Positions 15,754-22,551 of a DNA stretch of 22,551 bases are shown here, piece by piece. Where the stretch lies: assembly GCA_002331335.1 (NCBI GenBank), contig DCZO01000003.1, positions 5,267 to 27,817 of the forward strand, read 5' to 3'. Each line of letters opens with the position of its first letter. The first letter of the stretch is position 1. The notes beneath the pieces are model-generated. The model ran no database searches. It was not told where the DNA came from and saw only the letters and a program-made list of their open reading frames with translations. A program made the position numbers and the translations under genes. This DNA is from Nitrospira sp. UBA2082. Its GTDB lineage: Bacteria; Nitrospirota; Nitrospiria; Nitrospirales; Nitrospiraceae.

Positions 15754-17296
15754 GTTCGCTGTGTTCGAGGGCGTTCACGACGTAAGGATAGAGCTGCATG
15801 GCGCTCTTGTTGTAGGGATCGCGCCGTAGGACATGTTTCAAGCAGGCTTCAGCATCATGATATCGGTTGGTTAACCAATATTGGCCGCAGAGCGATGCTC
15901 TGATTCCGATATCATCACCTCCGATTTGAAGCGCGATTTCGTATTCGTGGATTGAGTCAGCGTAACGCCTCTGTTGCGCGTAGGCGGCTCCCAAGCCACT
16001 GTGCGATTGAGGACGACGGGCATTGATGGCGATGGCGTGCTGGAAAGATGCGACCGCGTCATCGAAGCGTTCAAGAGAAATCAGGCTGTGGCCGATGGCG
16101 TCCAAGGTGTCCGGACTCGGTGGTTGGAGGGTCAGGACTACACGGTACAACCGAATGGCCTCCTCGTGCTTACCCAGACGTTGGTGCAGAGTTGCCGACC
16201 GTTCCAGCAGGTCTGTATTTTGGGGATCTTGGGCTAAGGCTTGCCCGACAAGGTCCAGTGCTTGAGGGTAATCGCCGAACCGATCGATGAGAAACGAGAC
16301 AAGACCGTCACGATAGAACTCGTCGGAAGATGACGTCATGTAGGCTCCTTTCCACATCTGATATTCATTGAGCAAATCGCTCCCTCGATGTCGATATATG
16401 TTGGCGGCCCACCGATAGGCTTCGGGATTACGTGGGTTCACTTCGATCGCCTGAAGAAAATGAGGAAGCGCGGCGTCGTAGTCTCCTGTTTTTTCTTCCA
16501 AGACACCCAGAGTAATGTAGGCATCGTCGGTGCGGCTGCCTGCCTTGATGGCCTTGAACGCCGCGTCCTTGGCCCAAGACGCGTTTGAGGGATCGAAAAT
16601 CCTCAGATACCGGTAATAATGGGCGAGCAAGCACCAGTGAAGACCGTCCGGCCCGTTACGTTTCAGATCACCGGCAGTCTGAAGCGCCCAGAGGTACGCC
16701 GTCACTCGCCAGCCGGCACTGTTATTGCGCAATGCCTGGCGTAGCCGGTCGATGGCCTTGTCGAAATTGCCGGATCGGCTATGGGCTACGGCACTGAGCA
16801 GGAGTGCATCGTAATGTCTATCGTCAAGCAAGATGGCCTGATCGAACGCGGCTGATGCACGCCGGAGATCGCCCTCTTCAAGCGCCGCTTCCCCTTGTGT
16901 CAGCCAAGCCTCGGCATCGTCGGGATGTTCGATCAGTCGGAGGTCGGTGAGTCTCGTGGCATCAGCAAGATGCCCTTGCAGCAGAGCTATGTACGCCGCA
17001 TCGCCATTTTGCCACTCTCGCCATCCACCGTTTCTCAGGTCGGTTCGATAGGCCACCGCTGCAGCACTGTAACGGCCTGCTTGGTAATTGACGAGCCCTC
17101 GCACCCCGTCGATCGACGGCTGAAAGAGGCGATCGTCCATCGTGGTCAGCCGATCTTGAATGAAGAGGAGCACCATCGCCACGACAAAACCAAGTAGGAC
17201 CCGATGATATTTGACGGCAATGAGCGTCACTTCCGCTAGCCGTGGGAGTTCCCACCATTGATTCGACGCCTGGTTGGAGTAAAGCTTGGACGACAT
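15743..17296 (-). CDS. TPR-repeat protein with an N-terminal membrane anchor
   Basis: From the ATG at 17296 this is a 517-residue protein with one hydrophobic segment near 33-47 (VLLGFVVAMVLLFI) followed by about ten TPR units to the C-terminus (examples: AEAWLTQGEAALEEGDLRRA; AYITLGVLEEKTGDYDAALP; HEEAIRLYRVVLTLQPPSPD; RYADSIHEYEIALQIGGDD). The frame could start at a GTG at 17416, adding 40 residues with a short extra hydrophobic stretch. That part has atypical codons and no ribosome binding site, so the shorter form is preferred, though 17296 also lacks a clear Shine-Dalgarno. It overlaps the next TPR gene by 11 nt. The pair probably forms a membrane-bound interaction module. Its role is unknown; proximity to scpAB may be coincidental. 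Confidence 0.82.
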   Translation of the reverse strand: MSSKLYSNQASNQWWELPRLAEVTLIAVKYHRVLLGFVVAMVLLFIQDRLTTMDDRLFQPSIDGVRGLVNYQAGRYSAAAVAYRTDLRNGGWREWQNGDAAYIALLQGHLADATRLTDLRLIEHPDDAEAWLTQGEAALEEGDLRRASAAFDQAILLDDRHYDALLLSAVAHSRSGNFDKAIDRLRQALRNNSAGWRVTAYLWALQTAGDLKRNGPDGLHWCLLAHYYRYLRIFDPSNASWAKDAAFKAIKAGSRTDDAYITLGVLEEKTGDYDAALPHFLQAIEVNPRNPEAYRWAANIYRHRGSDLLNEYQMWKGAYMTSSSDEFYRDGLVSFLIDRFGDYPQALDLVGQALAQDPQNTDLLERSATLHQRLGKHEEAIRLYRVVLTLQPPSPDTLDAIGHSLISLERFDDAVASFQHAIAINARRPQSHSGLGAAYAQQRRYADSIHEYEIALQIGGDDIGIRASLCGQYWLTNRYHDAEACLKHVLRRDPYNKSAMQLYPYVVNALEHSEHER

Positions 17297-17485
17297 TTTG
17301 ATCAAGAGCAAAATCCCTAAGAACACAAGGGATGGCCGCTTCCAAGTGTAGCACAGGATTCCAAATGTGTCGGGAAGGAGGAACGGAAATACCCTCACTT
17401 TTCTGAGGACATGCACTGGGTCGACACGATAGCGCAGGACTGGCCGCGAATCTTCGATCCGCAGAAGCAGTTATGAATATGCGGG

Positions 17486-18349
17486 CTAGATTTGTTTGAC
17501 CGGCTCGTCGAGGAGGGACGTGTCGTGGTCTACACACAGAGGGGCGCCCGCTTCTGCCGGCGCTTCGGACGGATCCGCACTCTGGTCGAACACAACCTGG
17601 ACAACCGGGGCAGCGGTCACCTCGGCGAAACCGTTCGTCGTGAGCCGCTCGCCGTCGTCCATCGGCAGCATGGCCTGCTCTGATTCGCCCAGCTCCTTGA
17701 ATTCCCGAAGCGGCGGCAACTGCGACAGATCGTTCAATCCAAAGTGTTCGAGGAAATACTTCGTGGTCCCATACATGATCGGGCGGCCCGGCACTTCTTT
17801 GCGGCCCACAATCCGCACCAGCTTGCGCTCCAAGAGCGTCCGCACCACTCCAGAGGTTTCGACCCCCCGAATCTCTTCGATTTCCGACCTCACGATCGGC
17901 TGTTTGTAGGCAATGATCGCCAGCGATTCCAGCGCCGAGCGTGAGAGCTTCGCCGTCGATCTCGATTTATCCAATCGCTTGATCCAGCCGGCATACTCCT
18001 GTTTCGTCAATAGCCGAAACCCGCCGGCAACTTCCGCCAAGCGGAGGCCACGGCCTTCCTGTTCCAACTCCTCGCCGAGGATCCGAAGCGCCTGGGTTAC
18101 TTCGGCCTTAGTCACGTCGCCGATCACCGCCAGAAGCCGTTGCACTGACAGCGGCTCCGGCGACACGAACAACAACGACTCCACGATGGCCTTTAGCTCA
18201 CGGGCCGCGACCGCCTGTGCCGCAGTGTCATCGTGTCCAGAGGGTTCGGCGATGTCAAGAGGGGCCGGATGCCCGTTCGACAGAGAGCCCGGTGTCTCCA
18301 TATCCAACTGGGGCGATACTCCGTTCATTTCGTCAGTGACTGGGGTCAT
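17486..18349 (-). CDS. scpB: Segregation and condensation protein B
   Basis: ScpB forms the SMC-ScpA-ScpB condensin complex that organises and segregates the chromosome. The core (about 45-205) contains the paired winged-helix signature: LKAIVESLLFVSPEPLSVQRL, LLTKQEYAGWIKRL, LSRSALESLAIIAYKQPIVRSEIEEIRG, and GRPIMYGTTKYFLEHFGL. The acidic C-terminal tail of about 75 residues is longer than usual and lacks conserved motifs. Start at 18349 is chosen because its ATG overlaps the scpA stop as ATGA and GGAGAGGA lies just upstream; an in-frame ATG at 18361 would add four residues. The scpA-scpB order and overlap are typical. Confidence 0.94.
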   Translation of the reverse strand: MTPVTDEMNGVSPQLDMETPGSLSNGHPAPLDIAEPSGHDDTAAQAVAARELKAIVESLLFVSPEPLSVQRLLAVIGDVTKAEVTQALRILGEELEQEGRGLRLAEVAGGFRLLTKQEYAGWIKRLDKSRSTAKLSRSALESLAIIAYKQPIVRSEIEEIRGVETSGVVRTLLERKLVRIVGRKEVPGRPIMYGTTKYFLEHFGLNDLSQLPPLREFKELGESEQAMLPMDDGERLTTNGFAEVTAAPVVQVVFDQSADPSEAPAEAGAPLCVDHDTSLLDEPVKQI

Positions 18350-19152
18350 ATTCCTCTCCATTCTACATCGGCTTCGTCGAGTTCGGCAGGGTCAGGCACC
18401 AAGGAGAACGACCGCGAGACAAGAATCGGGCCGAACGTCTCCGCCTGAAACACCCGCGCCACCCTTAGCCGGATCAATTCCAGCATCGCCAAGAACGTCA
18501 CGATCACGATCATCCGGTGGCTTGCCGGCTCGAACAGATCGACGAACGATACCGAGTCTTTGCCTTCGAGCAGTTCAAGAATCACGTTCATCCGTTCCCG
18601 GACCGTGAGGTTGTCAGGAATAATTTCAATGAGCCGCTTCCCGGGATTGCGATCGAGAATTCCCTGGAGTGCATCGACCAGGTCGAACAAAGAGACATTC
18701 TCCAACGGCATCTCTTCGGGATTGATCGGCTCCGGCGCCGCCTGCTCCCGGGTGAACATTTCGCGCCACAACTGTTCCTGTCCATCAAGCTGACGCGCCG
18801 CTTCTTTATACGCTTTGTATTCCAGCAAGCGCCGGACAAGCTCCTCCCGCGGATCGGGCCCGTCTTCCTCATCCTGAACCGCTTCATCGGGTGGCAGGAG
18901 CATTTTGGATTTGATTTGGAGCAGGGTCGCCGCCATGACCAAAAAATCCCCGGCGACGTTGAGATTGAGGTTCTTCATCGCCTCAATGTATTCCAAGTAC
19001 TGGTTGGCGATGAGAGCGACCGGAATATCGTAGATATTGATCTCGTTCTTCTTGATCAGATGAAGCAGCAGATCCAGCGGCCCCTCGAAGTTTTCGATGC
19101 GAACCTGGTAGGGCAATTCGGTCTGTTCGTAGCCGTCGGCCTGAGCGTCCAT
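18346..19152 (-). CDS. scpA: Segregation and condensation protein A
   Basis: ScpA is the kleisin subunit that bridges SMC heads and binds ScpB. The 268-residue protein opens with the family block VRIENFEGPLDLLLHLIKKN (about 18-37) and INIYDIPVALIANQYLEYI, then the SMC-neck-binding helix region (AGDFLVMAATLLQIKSKMLLP), a variable acidic middle, and the C-terminal winged helix (SFVDLFEPASHRMIVIVTFLAMLELIRLRVARVFQAETFGPI). Length is normal. No Shine-Dalgarno sequence precedes the ATG at 19152; instead a TATAAC -10 box ends 7 nt before it, so the mRNA is probably leaderless. scpB starts inside its stop codon (ATGA). Confidence 0.94.
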   Translation of the reverse strand: MDAQADGYEQTELPYQVRIENFEGPLDLLLHLIKKNEINIYDIPVALIANQYLEYIEAMKNLNLNVAGDFLVMAATLLQIKSKMLLPPDEAVQDEEDGPDPREELVRRLLEYKAYKEAARQLDGQEQLWREMFTREQAAPEPINPEEMPLENVSLFDLVDALQGILDRNPGKRLIEIIPDNLTVRERMNVILELLEGKDSVSFVDLFEPASHRMIVIVTFLAMLELIRLRVARVFQAETFGPILVSRSFSLVPDPAELDEADVEWRGI

Positions 19153-19159
19153 GGCGGTC

Positions 19160-19189
19160 GTTATACCAACTTATTGGGGTACCCGGCAA
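19160..19189 (-). promoter_or_regulatory. Candidate leaderless promoter of scpA
   Basis: On the minus strand TTGCCG (19184-19189), an 18-nt spacer and TATAAC (19160-19165) are followed after exactly 7 nt by the scpA ATG (19150-19152). Transcription would start at or next to the A of the ATG. The absence of any Shine-Dalgarno sequence fits this. Confidence 0.55.
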
Positions 19190-19224
19190 GCCGCAATTCT
19201 ATATGTAGGGGAATGCAGACAGTG

Positions 19225-20313
19225 CTACTTACTTTTCAAGATATAGCCGACAAGCCCGGCGGAGGCGAGTAATAGTAGAGCGGTTAGTCCGTACCGCCTG
19301 AAGAACATAGCCGGATCATCCCCCGGCTGCTCTTGAATCACTCGTCTGGTTCGGATGAAAATCGGCGGCTGATCGAACCGCGCCCGCGCCAGATCGTCCG
19401 GTTTCTTGAAATCCGCATCGGAAAAATCCACCGAGCCAAGGAACTGCCCCCCGGCAAACACCGCCTCCTCTTCAAAAACCGAAAACGTAAAGAACGTGTC
19501 CCGGCTGAAAATGGCATCGGGGAAAGCGGCCTGCCGCATGAATCGGCTCCCGGAAAACCCGGTTCCGGATCCGAACCTCGCCCGTTCAAACACAGCGGGC
19601 TGTTCAAATGTCACTTCAAGCCATTCCGCCGTACCATCGAAGAGCGCACCCGTGCAATCGACCGCCCCGCGAAACATGGACCGATGAAACCGTGTATGCG
19701 GCCCAAATCGAGTCCCCTGACATCCCAGCCCTTGCATGAATCGCCCTTGCACAAAGTACGCTTCTTTCTGAAACACGGCCTCGGCAAGCTCAACCGGTCC
19801 CTGGAAGTGAGACCGTGACAGATCGACACCGTCTTTGAACGTCGTTCCGTGAAAGTTGACGGGCCCCTCGAACTGAAGTGTCCCGGTGGACGACCGGTGC
19901 CGCACCGCTCCCAACACCACGGACTCGCGGATCGTCAACGGGCCACGAACCAGGCGTACCTCCTGTGTGCCGGTCTGTTCCGGTTGGTCAGACCCGATGC
20001 GGGTGCCTCCTCCAACCGTTTGTGCCGACAACCGGCCGAAATCCACATCACCGCGAACGATTACGCCCGTCAGATCAACAACCTGCCCTTTCTTGAGCGA
20101 TGCCAGAATACTCGCGCCATCGACCGCATGGATTTCCCGTTCCGCCTGCGTACAACCGGACGGAAGTCTCTTGACCAGCGCGCCTCCTCCTTGACTGACA
20201 GATCCTTCGACCAGACAGGCAGCGGTGACTTCGGCACCCGATGCGACAATAGTCCAGCCAAGCCAGAAAACCAGGCCCCAGGCCCTCGTGTGATGTCGTG
20301 GACGTTGTGTCAC
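19225..20313 (-). CDS. Exported pentapeptide-repeat-like protein with a C-terminal membrane anchor
   Basis: From the GTG at 20313 this is a 362-residue protein. Its N-terminus (MTQRPRHHTRAWGLVFWLGWTIVASGAEVTA) is a signal peptide with a basic start. A cysteine-containing region follows, then from about 145 to 315 a long run of degenerate five-residue repeats with Phe or Leu at the centre (VNFHGTTFKDGVDLSRSHFQG; VFERARFGSGTGFSGSRF; VDFSDADF), which predicts a right-handed quadrilateral beta-helix. The C-terminus has a hydrophobic segment (LTALLLLASAGLVGYIL) followed by KSK. The product probably sits in the periplasm, anchored by its tail. An upstream TTG at 20349 is part of the -35 box and is rejected as a start. 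Function is unknown; a rod-like binding or scaffold role is only an inference. Confidence 0.82.
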   Translation of the reverse strand: MTQRPRHHTRAWGLVFWLGWTIVASGAEVTAACLVEGSVSQGGGALVKRLPSGCTQAEREIHAVDGASILASLKKGQVVDLTGVIVRGDVDFGRLSAQTVGGGTRIGSDQPEQTGTQEVRLVRGPLTIRESVVLGAVRHRSSTGTLQFEGPVNFHGTTFKDGVDLSRSHFQGPVELAEAVFQKEAYFVQGRFMQGLGCQGTRFGPHTRFHRSMFRGAVDCTGALFDGTAEWLEVTFEQPAVFERARFGSGTGFSGSRFMRQAAFPDAIFSRDTFFTFSVFEEEAVFAGGQFLGSVDFSDADFKKPDDLARARFDQPPIFIRTRRVIQEQPGDDPAMFFRRYGLTALLLLASAGLVGYILKSK

Positions 20314-20320
20314 GGATGCC

Positions 20321-20349
20321 GTTATACGAACCGCCCGTGGGGAAGGCAA
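20321..20349 (-). promoter_or_regulatory. Candidate leaderless promoter of the pentapeptide-repeat gene
   Basis: On the minus strand TTGCCT (20344-20349), a 17-nt spacer and TATAAC (20321-20326) are followed after 7 nt by GTG (20311-20313). The layout matches the scpA promoter nearly exactly, down to the distance between the -10 box and the start codon. Confidence 0.55.
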
Positions 20350-20379
20350 GACCGGTTCACGATCGGCAGAACAACGAAC

Positions 20380-20423
20380 GGCCCGTAGACTCGGTCTCCC
20401 ATCGATACAGAGTCGTACGGGCC
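20380..20423 (-). terminator. Terminator hairpin after the basic/acidic protein gene
   Basis: GGCCCGTA followed by GACTC (20380-20392) pairs with GAGTC and TACGGGCC (20410-20423) with a single bulged base and a 17-nt loop, giving a 13-bp stem. Read on the minus strand it lies about 60 nt after the stop at 20480 and is followed by a T-rich stretch (GTTCGTTGTTCT). It would separate this gene from the pentapeptide gene's promoter. Confidence 0.6.
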
Positions 20424-20479
20424 TGTGAGGCAGGAACAGCCGTCAAGACAGAGGCGATTAGGCAATGCGCCGTCTGAGG

Positions 20480-20932
20480 TCAGTTATTCCGATAATCGTC
20501 GCCGTCGTCCAGAAGATCTTCGGACTTTTCAATGATCTCGTCGCCATCCTCGTCGTCGTCGAGGTCCAATTCTTCTTGCACATCTTCCTCGAGATCGCCC
20601 TCCATCTCCAATTCCTCTTGGGCCATCTCTTCGTCATCAAGATCCGTTTCCCTTGGCACAACGGGCGCTGCCGCAGCCGCCTTACGAGGCATCGTTTCTT
20701 CCGGAGCACTTGCTTTCGCCGAAGCGGGACGAGCCCCTCCCGACGTTGAAGCAGCCTGTTTCTTTGCAGGCTTCTTGACCGCTTTCTTGACGGCCTTCTT
20801 CTTGACCGCCTTCTTCTTGACCGCCGCGCCCTTCTTGGCTGCTTTCTTGGCTGACTTCTTGACGGTCTTTTTTTTGGATGATGCCGAAGGTTTCTTCTTC
20901 TTCGCTTTGGTTGCGGCCTTCTTTTTCGCCAT
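20480..20932 (-). CDS. Histone-H1-like lysine-rich protein with an acidic C-terminal half
   Basis: The 150-residue protein is strongly bipolar. Residues 1-60 are almost entirely Lys and Ala with some Ser, Val and Pro (repeats of KKAVKK and AKKA type), like eukaryotic histone H1 tails and bacterial H1-like proteins. Residues 61-95 are a Ser/Ala/Pro linker. Residues 96-147 are Asp/Glu-rich (EELEMEGDLEEDVQEELDLDDDEDGDE). No globular domain is visible and the protein is probably disordered. It may bind DNA or RNA through the basic part while the acidic part tunes binding or contacts partners; this is inference. A strong GGAGGAGG precedes the ATG at 20932, and a 13-bp hairpin lies downstream, so it seems to be a well-translated single-gene unit. 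Arg-rich frames on the same strand are shadows of its Lys codons. Confidence 0.85.
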   Translation of the reverse strand: MAKKKAATKAKKKKPSASSKKKTVKKSAKKAAKKGAAVKKKAVKKKAVKKAVKKPAKKQAASTSGGARPASAKASAPEETMPRKAAAAAPVVPRETDLDDEEMAQEELEMEGDLEEDVQEELDLDDDEDGDEIIEKSEDLLDDGDDYRNN

Positions 20933-21150
20933 GCCCGGTCCTCCTCCTTAATCGTCGCGGCGGTCCGCTCACGAATTTGTGGGCCACCATCTAGCATGAA
21001 CGAATAGGCTCTTGCAACATCCGCCATGATTATGTCTGCCAAGAGTACGTCGTCTCTTTCGTGGCCCTTGACGCCCAGGCCTCACTGTTGAGCAGCCCGG
21101 CCGGCTCTTGAATCGTCCCATCAGCTCTACTCAGTCGATTCCATTTCCGT

Positions 21151-21193
21151 GATAAGATTACCGTTCAAAATTGATGGAGGCCGAATCCTCCAT
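21151..21193 (+). promoter_or_regulatory. Candidate extended -10 promoter and leader hairpin of the cupredoxin gene
   Basis: TGATAAGAT around 21150-21158 fits an extended -10 box; no good -35 hexamer lies at the proper distance. About 15 nt further, ATGGAGG (21174-21180) and CCTCCAT (21187-21193) form a perfect 7-bp stem with a 6-nt loop in the leader. The real ribosome binding site (AGGAAGG at 21234-21240) is outside it. The rest of 20933-21240 shows nothing else I can support. Confidence 0.35.
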
Positions 21194-21248
21194 TGCTTTC
21201 CTGACTCCTATGTAATGAATCGATGACCCTCTGAGGAAGGTGGCCACG

Positions 21249-21626
21249 ATGTACCCGGTGCTGACAGCGGCCCTTCTTGTGTTCACCGTCGCGACCTGCG
21301 TCTGGTCCTCGACAGGAACCCCGCTGTACACACAGATTGTCATGGAAGACGGCTCGCCCTATTACGTGCCGGTCACCGCCACCGTGGCCAGCGGCAATCC
21401 CGTCCGCTGGGACAATCCCACACCGACCCATCACACCGTCACGCACAACGGCTGTCTGGAAGAAGGCGCCTCGTGTCTCTTCGACTCGGGGGCAGTTCCA
21501 CCGGGATCTCAATTCACGATTCCTGGGTTACCGGCAGGCCGTTACCCTTACTACTGCCGGATCCATCCCATCATGCGAGGCATGTTGGTCGTCACGGACA
21601 GTCCACCGGCTCCATCGCAGCTGTAA
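21249..21626 (+). CDS. Small blue-copper protein (amicyanin-like cupredoxin)
   Basis: The 125-residue protein starts with a signal peptide (MYPVLTAALLVFTVATCVWS), so it is periplasmic. The rest is a cupredoxin beta-sandwich. Expected type 1 copper ligands are His62 (HHTVTHNG) and the C-terminal loop CRIHPIM with Cys103, His106 and Met109. The Cys-X2-His-X2-Met spacing equals that of amicyanin (CTPHPFM) and is shorter than that of plastocyanin. Two more cysteines (69 and 76, GCLEEGASC) could form a disulfide. It probably shuttles electrons between respiratory or oxidative enzymes; partners are not visible here. ATG at 21249 is chosen over a GTG at 21240 because AGGAAGG lies 8 nt upstream. The next gene starts 68 nt downstream on the same strand. 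Confidence 0.88.
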   Translation: MYPVLTAALLVFTVATCVWSSTGTPLYTQIVMEDGSPYYVPVTATVASGNPVRWDNPTPTHHTVTHNGCLEEGASCLFDSGAVPPGSQFTIPGLPAGRYPYYCRIHPIMRGMLVVTDSPPAPSQL

Positions 21627-21694
21627 GCATTCCAGCCTTGCAGAACCGCCGACCGCTCTTGTAGGCTGCACACCCAACAGCGCCAGCCGGCACT

Positions 21695-22551
21695 ATGAAA
21701 CCCGTCGTTGCCCCCCAAGAACCGTTGCCCCTGACTGAAGCGACGCTGCATCTCCTTGCCTGGCGCATTCCCGATCTCGTCACCTACCAACAGGCTGACG
21801 ACGAATACTGGTTCGCCCCGCTCGATGATACGCTGCCGTTGGTACGGCTCAACAAGACCGGTGTGGAGATGCTCCGTGCCATGAATGGACACACCACGGT
21901 CGCCGTGCTGATGGAACAATACGGAGACACAATCTGCGGCCCGGACGGCCAGCCGGGCCGGTGGCACCTTGAGCGCTGGGCCACACCGCGTTACTCGCTC
22001 TGCTACTACGGCGCAAATCCGCCGGGAGGTCACCGGCACAAGGCCAAGTGGGATCTCCTGCTGCAACAGATCCGGGAAGGCTGGTCCGGACAAGACGGAT
22101 TCGAGGGGGAAGACCATTTGGAAGAGTTCCACGTCCATGAGCTGACACACAGTCCCGAAGACGACGAACACTTCGATGTGATTGAGACCACCGTCTCCCA
22201 CCTGTTTCGCGAGCCGACCGACGTCCTGCACAATCTGACCTACGGCCGGCTCCTGATGCGGCAACTCCGCAAACTCGGCTGGTTCAATCCCAAACCAAGA
22301 GTGCTACTGGAGATCGGCGGCGGATTGGGCTACGTCGCGCGTGAACTGGGCAAGGAACTCCTGCCGTTCGAACGGCAATCGATCATCTACATCTCCCTCG
22401 ACATTACACACCCCTTCCTGAAACTTCAGACGAAGCGCGCCAAAGAAGGCGGCTGGGGGGGAGTCGGCACGAGAGCCAACGCCGAAACTCTCCCGTTTAA
22501 GGACAACTCCGTCGATCTCGTCATCGACAACGAGAACATGGCCGACATGAC
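21695..22551 (+). CDS. PqqD-like domain fused to a SAM-dependent methyltransferase, partial at the right edge
   Basis: The frame opens with ATG at 21695 (an in-frame TAG lies 33 nt upstream) and stays open to the window end, giving 285 residues. Residues 25-78 resemble the PqqD/RiPP-recognition fold: PDLVTYQQADDEYWFAPLDD, then LVRLNKTGVEMLRAMNGHTTVAVLMEQYG, with the typical LN.TG...L....G.TT pattern. A His/Glu/Asp-rich linker (about 135-175) follows. Residues 203-285 are a class I methyltransferase: motif I LLEIGGGLGYVARELG (204-219), an acidic strand end (YISLDIT), and the post-core LPFKDNSVDLVID. The combination suggests that a peptide or protein is recognised and methylated, but no precursor or partner is visible. 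No good ribosome binding site precedes the ATG. Confidence 0.8.
   Translation, partial: MKPVVAPQEPLPLTEATLHLLAWRIPDLVTYQQADDEYWFAPLDDTLPLVRLNKTGVEMLRAMNGHTTVAVLMEQYGDTICGPDGQPGRWHLERWATPRYSLCYYGANPPGGHRHKAKWDLLLQQIREGWSGQDGFEGEDHLEEFHVHELTHSPEDDEHFDVIETTVSHLFREPTDVLHNLTYGRLLMRQLRKLGWFNPKPRVLLEIGGGLGYVARELGKELLPFERQSIIYISLDITHPFLKLQTKRAKEGGWGGVGTRANAETLPFKDNSVDLVIDNENMADM

Noticed and set aside
17297..17416. N-terminal extension of the large TPR protein from GTG at 17416
   Set aside because: No ribosome binding site, atypical codons and only a short extra hydrophobic stretch; kept as an alternative start.
20458..21042. 194-codon Arg/Lys-rich minus-strand frame
   Set aside because: It is a shifted reading of the Lys-rich gene at 20480-20932, which has the strong ribosome binding site and sensible composition.

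Overview
The window (about 22.5 kb, GC-rich) looks like a chromosomal segment of a Nitrospira-type bacterium (phylum Nitrospirota). That is an inference from gene content and style: housekeeping genes packed on one strand, an RNase HI–ABC ATPase fusion, a large NHL-repeat protein, and a small blue-copper protein. No search was run. No rRNA, tRNA, CRISPR array, transposase or phage gene was seen.

Layout. (1) 1-1159, minus strand: an exported stand-alone Lon-type (S16) protease followed by a small exported protein that runs off the left edge. (2) 1268-2542, minus: one ORF joining RNase HI to an ABC ATPase. (3) 2670-3443, plus: a two-gene fluC/DUF190 unit. (4) 3444-4447: a decayed aroC 3' tail on the minus strand, then an exported FKBP prolyl isomerase on the plus strand. 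(5) 4470-19152, minus: a long co-directional run transcribed as scpA, scpB, two TPR membrane proteins, a 989-residue NHL/FN3 protein, guaB, guaA, an RluB-like pseudouridine synthase, aspS and aroC. It covers chromosome segregation, GMP synthesis, rRNA modification, Asp-tRNA charging and chorismate synthesis. (6) 19225-20313, minus: an exported pentapeptide-repeat-like protein. (7) 20480-20932, minus: a protein with a lysine-rich front half and an acidic back half, with its own strong ribosome binding site and a terminator hairpin. (8) 21249-22551, plus: an amicyanin-like cupredoxin, then a methyltransferase with a PqqD-like N-terminus that runs off the right edge.

The least ordinary signals lie between and across genes. 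Both gaps flanking guaA are filled by inverted-repeat elements built from 7-base units beginning CGT/CGC, five per arm. The FKBP gene lies between the real aroC 3' end and a diverged second copy of that end whose differences are mostly silent. scpA and the pentapeptide gene share the same arrangement (-35 TTGCC-, -10 TATAAC, then 7 nt to the start codon), which predicts leaderless mRNAs.

Functionally, guaB and guaA catalyse consecutive steps from IMP to GMP, and scpA/scpB supply the two non-SMC condensin subunits. FluC probably exports fluoride. The two TPR proteins and the NHL protein look like protein-interaction scaffolds of unknown role. The AspRS carries a residue typical of the non-discriminating type.
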